Of a stretch of 7,660 nt of DNA, positions 5,582 through 7,660 are shown in pieces. The DNA is taken from the NCBI GenBank assembly GCA_017515765.1, contig JAFWFF010000027.1, positions 1-7,660 of the forward strand, in the 5' to 3' direction. Under the pieces are notes generated by a model. That model saw nothing but the letters and a program-made list of their open reading frames with translations. It made no database searches and was not told the origin of the DNA. Source of the stretch: Bacillota bacterium. GTDB lineage: Bacteria; Bacillota; Clostridia; Peptostreptococcales; Anaerovoracaceae. The position numbers were made by a program, and so were the translations under genes. Within the stretch, counting starts at the first letter, position 1. Each line of letters starts with the position of its first letter.

Positions 5582-6978
5582 CAGCAATACCTCCTGAGCG
5601 GGCACTCGCCTGTCATCTCTGCGGAAGCGTCGCGGCGGGAAGCGCAGGCCTCGCTTTCCCAGATAGCATCCCAGTCATCCGTGAGCATATTGCCCAGCGG
5701 CTCGTCGGAGAGCCAGCTCTGGCACGGCACCACGTTGCCGCCCGGCGTCACTGCCATATTGGAGAGGCAGGCTCCGCAGGAGGGCGACGGGATATTGAGT
5801 TCTTCAAACACGCTCTGCGGGATCCAGCCGGGAGACGTGAAGGCGATCTCCATGCCGTTCGCGTGGCAGTAGGCCACGGCTTCGCGGAGGATCTTCTCCA
5901 GTTCCTCACTGCTGAGCTGCAGGCGTTCGGACTCCTCGCCCGCCGCGTTCCCGGTGGTGATGAGTCCGGAGCACGTCACGTAGATGACTCCTTTAGCGTG
6001 CAGGAACTCAAGCGTTCTAAGGTAGTCTTTGTTAAGGGTGCAGAGCGGCGTGTTGATGCTGACCGAAAGTCCCTCGGCCAGGGCGTTGTCGATGCCCGCG
6101 GCCGTTTCATCAAAGCGGTGCGCGCCGACCAGCTGCTCGTGCACTTCCTTGTCGCAGGAATAGAACGTGATCTGGACGCTGTCCAGTTCTGCTTCGTGGA
6201 GCCTGCGGCAGTATTCCGGCGTGAGTTTGATGCCGTTCGTGTTCAGGCGGGATATGAACCAGCGGGCGTATTTGATCAGTTCGATCAGGTCGTCGCGCAT
6301 GGTGGGCTCGCCGCCGGTGAAGGTCACCTGGGGTATCCAGGCCTCGCGGCATTTGTCCAGGATCTTCTTCCAGTCCTCGGTCGAAAGCTCCTCCTCGTCG
6401 GCGTGGACCTGGTCCGCCGCGTAGCAGTGCACGCATTTCTGGTTGCAGTGCCACTTGCCGTCTTTGGTCATCGCGCTGACCATGAGGTCCATGCGGTGCG
6501 GCGCCTTCATGTATTCCGCGTAGTCGCCGATGTTCATATAGTAGACGTCGGTAGTGACTTCTTCGCGGTAAGCGATCTGTTTGATGGTTGTGTAGATCGT
6601 CTGGATGTCGTTCCTGATGCGCTCCCTGGAGAATACCGGGATTATCTGCTTCACGTTCTCAACGGACCTTGAGAGAATATCCCGGATGTCAGACTCGCCG
6701 ATCTCCTTGCCGTCGTATTTGTTGGTCTCACGGATCATCTCGGCGAGCATCACTGCCCACGCGAAGTTTACCGGCACTATGTCCATGCCGTTGATGATCG
6801 CGGCGCTGGGGTTGAGAGCGCCTTCTTCCTTCTTCGGCGGGATCAGGTGGATGCGGATCGCGCCCGGCCCGTCCGGATTCAGAGTGGTATGGAGCACTTC
6901 ATCAAAAGTGTTGTCCATATACTCGTTTATCCGCTTCACGGTCCTCGTTTTTCTGAGTATCTTTGGTACAGGAATCAT
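5581..6978 (-). CDS. Radical SAM enzyme with SPASM-type C-terminal cluster domain
   Basis: The 465-residue cytosolic enzyme has a radical SAM core starting at C178-N-Q-K-C182-V-H-C185, the CxxxCxxC that binds the 4Fe-4S cluster which cleaves S-adenosylmethionine. The SAM-binding GGEP lies at 222-225. The C-terminal region has C401-G-A-C404, the strand TPGGNVVPC419, then C445, C459 and a final C465 (CPLRRYC). This is the pattern of a SPASM/twitch auxiliary-cluster domain, common in peptide-modifying radical SAM enzymes. About 160 residues precede the core (including INGMDIVPVNFAWAV and APHRMDLMVSAMTK) and may bind the substrate. The start has GGGAGG 5 nt upstream and a promoter at 7024-7052. 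The stop overlaps the start of the Cys-tail membrane protein by one base, so the two are made together. It is most plausibly the maturase for that tail; the chemistry (thioether, epimer or other) cannot be read from sequence. Confidence 0.92.
   Translation of the reverse strand: MIPVPKILRKTRTVKRINEYMDNTFDEVLHTTLNPDGPGAIRIHLIPPKKEEGALNPSAAIINGMDIVPVNFAWAVMLAEMIRETNKYDGKEIGESDIRDILSRSVENVKQIIPVFSRERIRNDIQTIYTTIKQIAYREEVTTDVYYMNIGDYAEYMKAPHRMDLMVSAMTKDGKWHCNQKCVHCYAADQVHADEEELSTEDWKKILDKCREAWIPQVTFTGGEPTMRDDLIELIKYARWFISRLNTNGIKLTPEYCRRLHEAELDSVQITFYSCDKEVHEQLVGAHRFDETAAGIDNALAEGLSVSINTPLCTLNKDYLRTLEFLHAKGVIYVTCSGLITTGNAAGEESERLQLSSEELEKILREAVAYCHANGMEIAFTSPGWIPQSVFEELNIPSPSCGACLSNMAVTPGGNVVPCQSWLSDEPLGNMLTDDWDAIWESEACASRRDASAEMTGECPLRRYC
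5590..5595 (-). promoter_or_regulatory. Ribosome binding site inside the radical SAM gene end
   Basis: AGGAGG on the minus strand, 8 nt before the ATG at 5581 and within the last five codons of the radical SAM gene. Together with the TGATG junction it supports coupled translation and rules out the upstream ATG at 5605 as the start. Confidence 0.85.
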
Positions 6979-7023
6979 TCTACCCTCCCGGATAAACCGC
7001 TGCTGTTTTACCTATCGCCAATA

Positions 7024-7052
7024 ATTATACACTATTTTTCGCAATATTTGAA
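7024..7052 (-). promoter_or_regulatory. Sigma-A-type promoter for the radical SAM gene string
   Basis: Minus strand: -35 TTCAAA (7052-7047, 4 of 6 to consensus), a 17-nt spacer, and a perfect -10 TATAAT (7029-7024). The radical SAM start follows about 45 nt later. This is the best promoter in the window and would drive the radical SAM, Cys-tail and lipoprotein genes up to the terminator at 2356-2397. Confidence 0.75.
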
Positions 7053-7056
7053 TCTT

Positions 7057-7066
7057 GCGCCGGCGC
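7057..7066 (-). other. Palindrome GCGCCGGCGC just upstream of the promoter
   Basis: A perfect 10-bp palindrome, extended by AA/TT to 14 bp, sits 4 bases beyond the -35 box and just after the stop of the VanZ/VOC gene. It could be an operator or part of a weak terminator. It has no loop spacer and no U-tract directly after it, so a standard terminator is unlikely. Confidence 0.3.
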
Positions 7067-7069
7067 TTG

Positions 7070-7660
7070 TCATTCGCCGATTATTATCACTTTGGTATTG
7101 TCGGGTCCGTCAAAGCTCAGGCATTCTTTGCCCGTATACGGATCCGCGTATGAGGGGCCGACGATTATGCCGTTCTCCTGGAGGCGCTTCCGGACTTTGT
7201 TCAGTCTGCCCGAGGTGATGATGAACTCCTGCTCAAGCAGTTCTCCGTCCATGTTGGAGCACCTGATCTCGACCTGCGACGTGCCGAGTTCGAGCAAAAG
7301 CGACGTGCCCGGGCTGTCCAGCGGCACCAGCTGCCTGACCACCCGGAAACCGAGCTTCATCACATAGAAATCCCATATCGCCTCTTCGTGTGTGGCGAAC
7401 AGCACAGTCCTGGAGATATCCACATCCCTGGCGAAGGGATAGAGTGTCTTCCTTCTGGCGTTCTTCCGCCACCTGCGGTATCTCTTAAGCTCGCCGCGCC
7501 AGTCGGGATATGTCAGTCGGAAAGCGAAAGCAAGGAAGAGCAGCCCTCCGAGGAAGCCCCCTAGAGTATTCGTCGCGATATCGTCGATATCGTAAAAACC
7601 GTGTTTCGTGATCAGCTGGATGTTCTCTGTCGCGAACGATATGAGAAAGCAGGCGAGCAC
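7070..7660 (-). CDS. VanZ-like membrane protein fused to a VOC (glyoxalase-fold) domain, 5' end outside window
   Basis: The last 196 codons are visible, and the reading frame is open to the window edge, so the true start is upstream. Residues 1-52 of the visible part are the end of a VanZ-like domain: the signature SFATENIQLI, GFYDIDDIATNTLGG, and a final membrane helix (about 31-48). A strongly basic cytosolic linker (54-72, WRGELKRYRRWRKNARRK) leads to a VOC-like domain (about 80-196): beta strand SRTVLFA, helix EAIWDFYVMKLGF, strands LLLELG and QVEIRC, a second half with LNKVRKRLQENGI, then ECLSFDGPDNTKVIII. The usual first-strand metal-ligand His of glyoxalase enzymes is not evident, so the domain may bind a ligand rather than catalyse. 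VanZ itself is known for low-level teicoplanin resistance, but most homologues are of unknown role. It ends 91 nt before the radical SAM start and probably belongs to a separate transcript. Confidence 0.82.
   Translation of the reverse strand: MLACFLISFATENIQLITKHGFYDIDDIATNTLGGFLGGLLFLAFAFRLTYPDWRGELKRYRRWRKNARRKTLYPFARDVDISRTVLFATHEEAIWDFYVMKLGFRVVRQLVPLDSPGTSLLLELGTSQVEIRCSNMDGELLEQEFIITSGRLNKVRKRLQENGIIVGPSYADPYTGKECLSFDGPDNTKVIIIGE

Noticed and set aside
5554..6672. 372-codon open frame on the plus strand
   Set aside because: It lies wholly opposite the radical SAM gene, whose motifs and ribosome binding site are unambiguous. The plus-strand product is Val/Asp/Arg-rich with no recognisable domain, as expected for a shadow in GC-rich DNA.
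7576..7592. GATATCG/TCGATATC near-palindrome
   Set aside because: It encodes the conserved D-I-D-D-I of the VanZ-like domain, so the coding sequence explains it.

Overview
All recognisable genes in this window lie on the minus strand, so transcription runs from high to low coordinates. Strong AGGAGG-type ribosome binding sites, a Cys lipobox lipoprotein, a VanZ-family protein, and moderately GC-rich DNA (estimated by eye in the mid-50s percent) suggest a Firmicute, probably a gut or rumen-type member of the Clostridia. There is no rRNA, tRNA, CRISPR array, insertion sequence or phage gene.

Layout in transcription order. (a) 7660-7070: the C-terminal part of a VanZ-like membrane protein fused to a VOC/glyoxalase-fold domain, cut by the window edge. 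(b) A short AT-rich gap carries a good promoter (TTCAAA, 17 nt, TATAAT) and a 10-bp palindrome. (c) 6978-5581: a radical SAM enzyme with a C-terminal SPASM-type cysteine cluster. Its TGA stop overlaps by one base (TGATG) the ATG of (d), 5581-4307. Gene (d) encodes a secreted/membrane protein with a Gly linker, one membrane segment, a zinc ribbon, and a tail of CASS and CA units holding ten cysteines. (e) 4243-2411: a large acidic lipoprotein with an internal repeat of about 130 residues, closed by a strong rho-independent terminator (2356-2397).

(f) 2312-1: a second gene string. It comprises a small nucleotidyltransferase-fold protein (TTG start), a B3/B4 tRNA-editing-like protein, an ABM-fold monooxygenase-like protein, an unrecognised 132-residue protein, and the start of a YibE/F family membrane protein. 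The first three are joined by two ATGA overlaps.

The most notable unit is c-d. A radical SAM/SPASM enzyme is translationally coupled to a membrane protein whose cysteine-repeat tail is predicted to face the cytosol. This resembles a peptide-maturase and substrate arrangement in which the substrate is the tail of a full-sized membrane protein rather than a small secreted peptide. That role is inferred from layout and motifs and is not demonstrated by the sequence.
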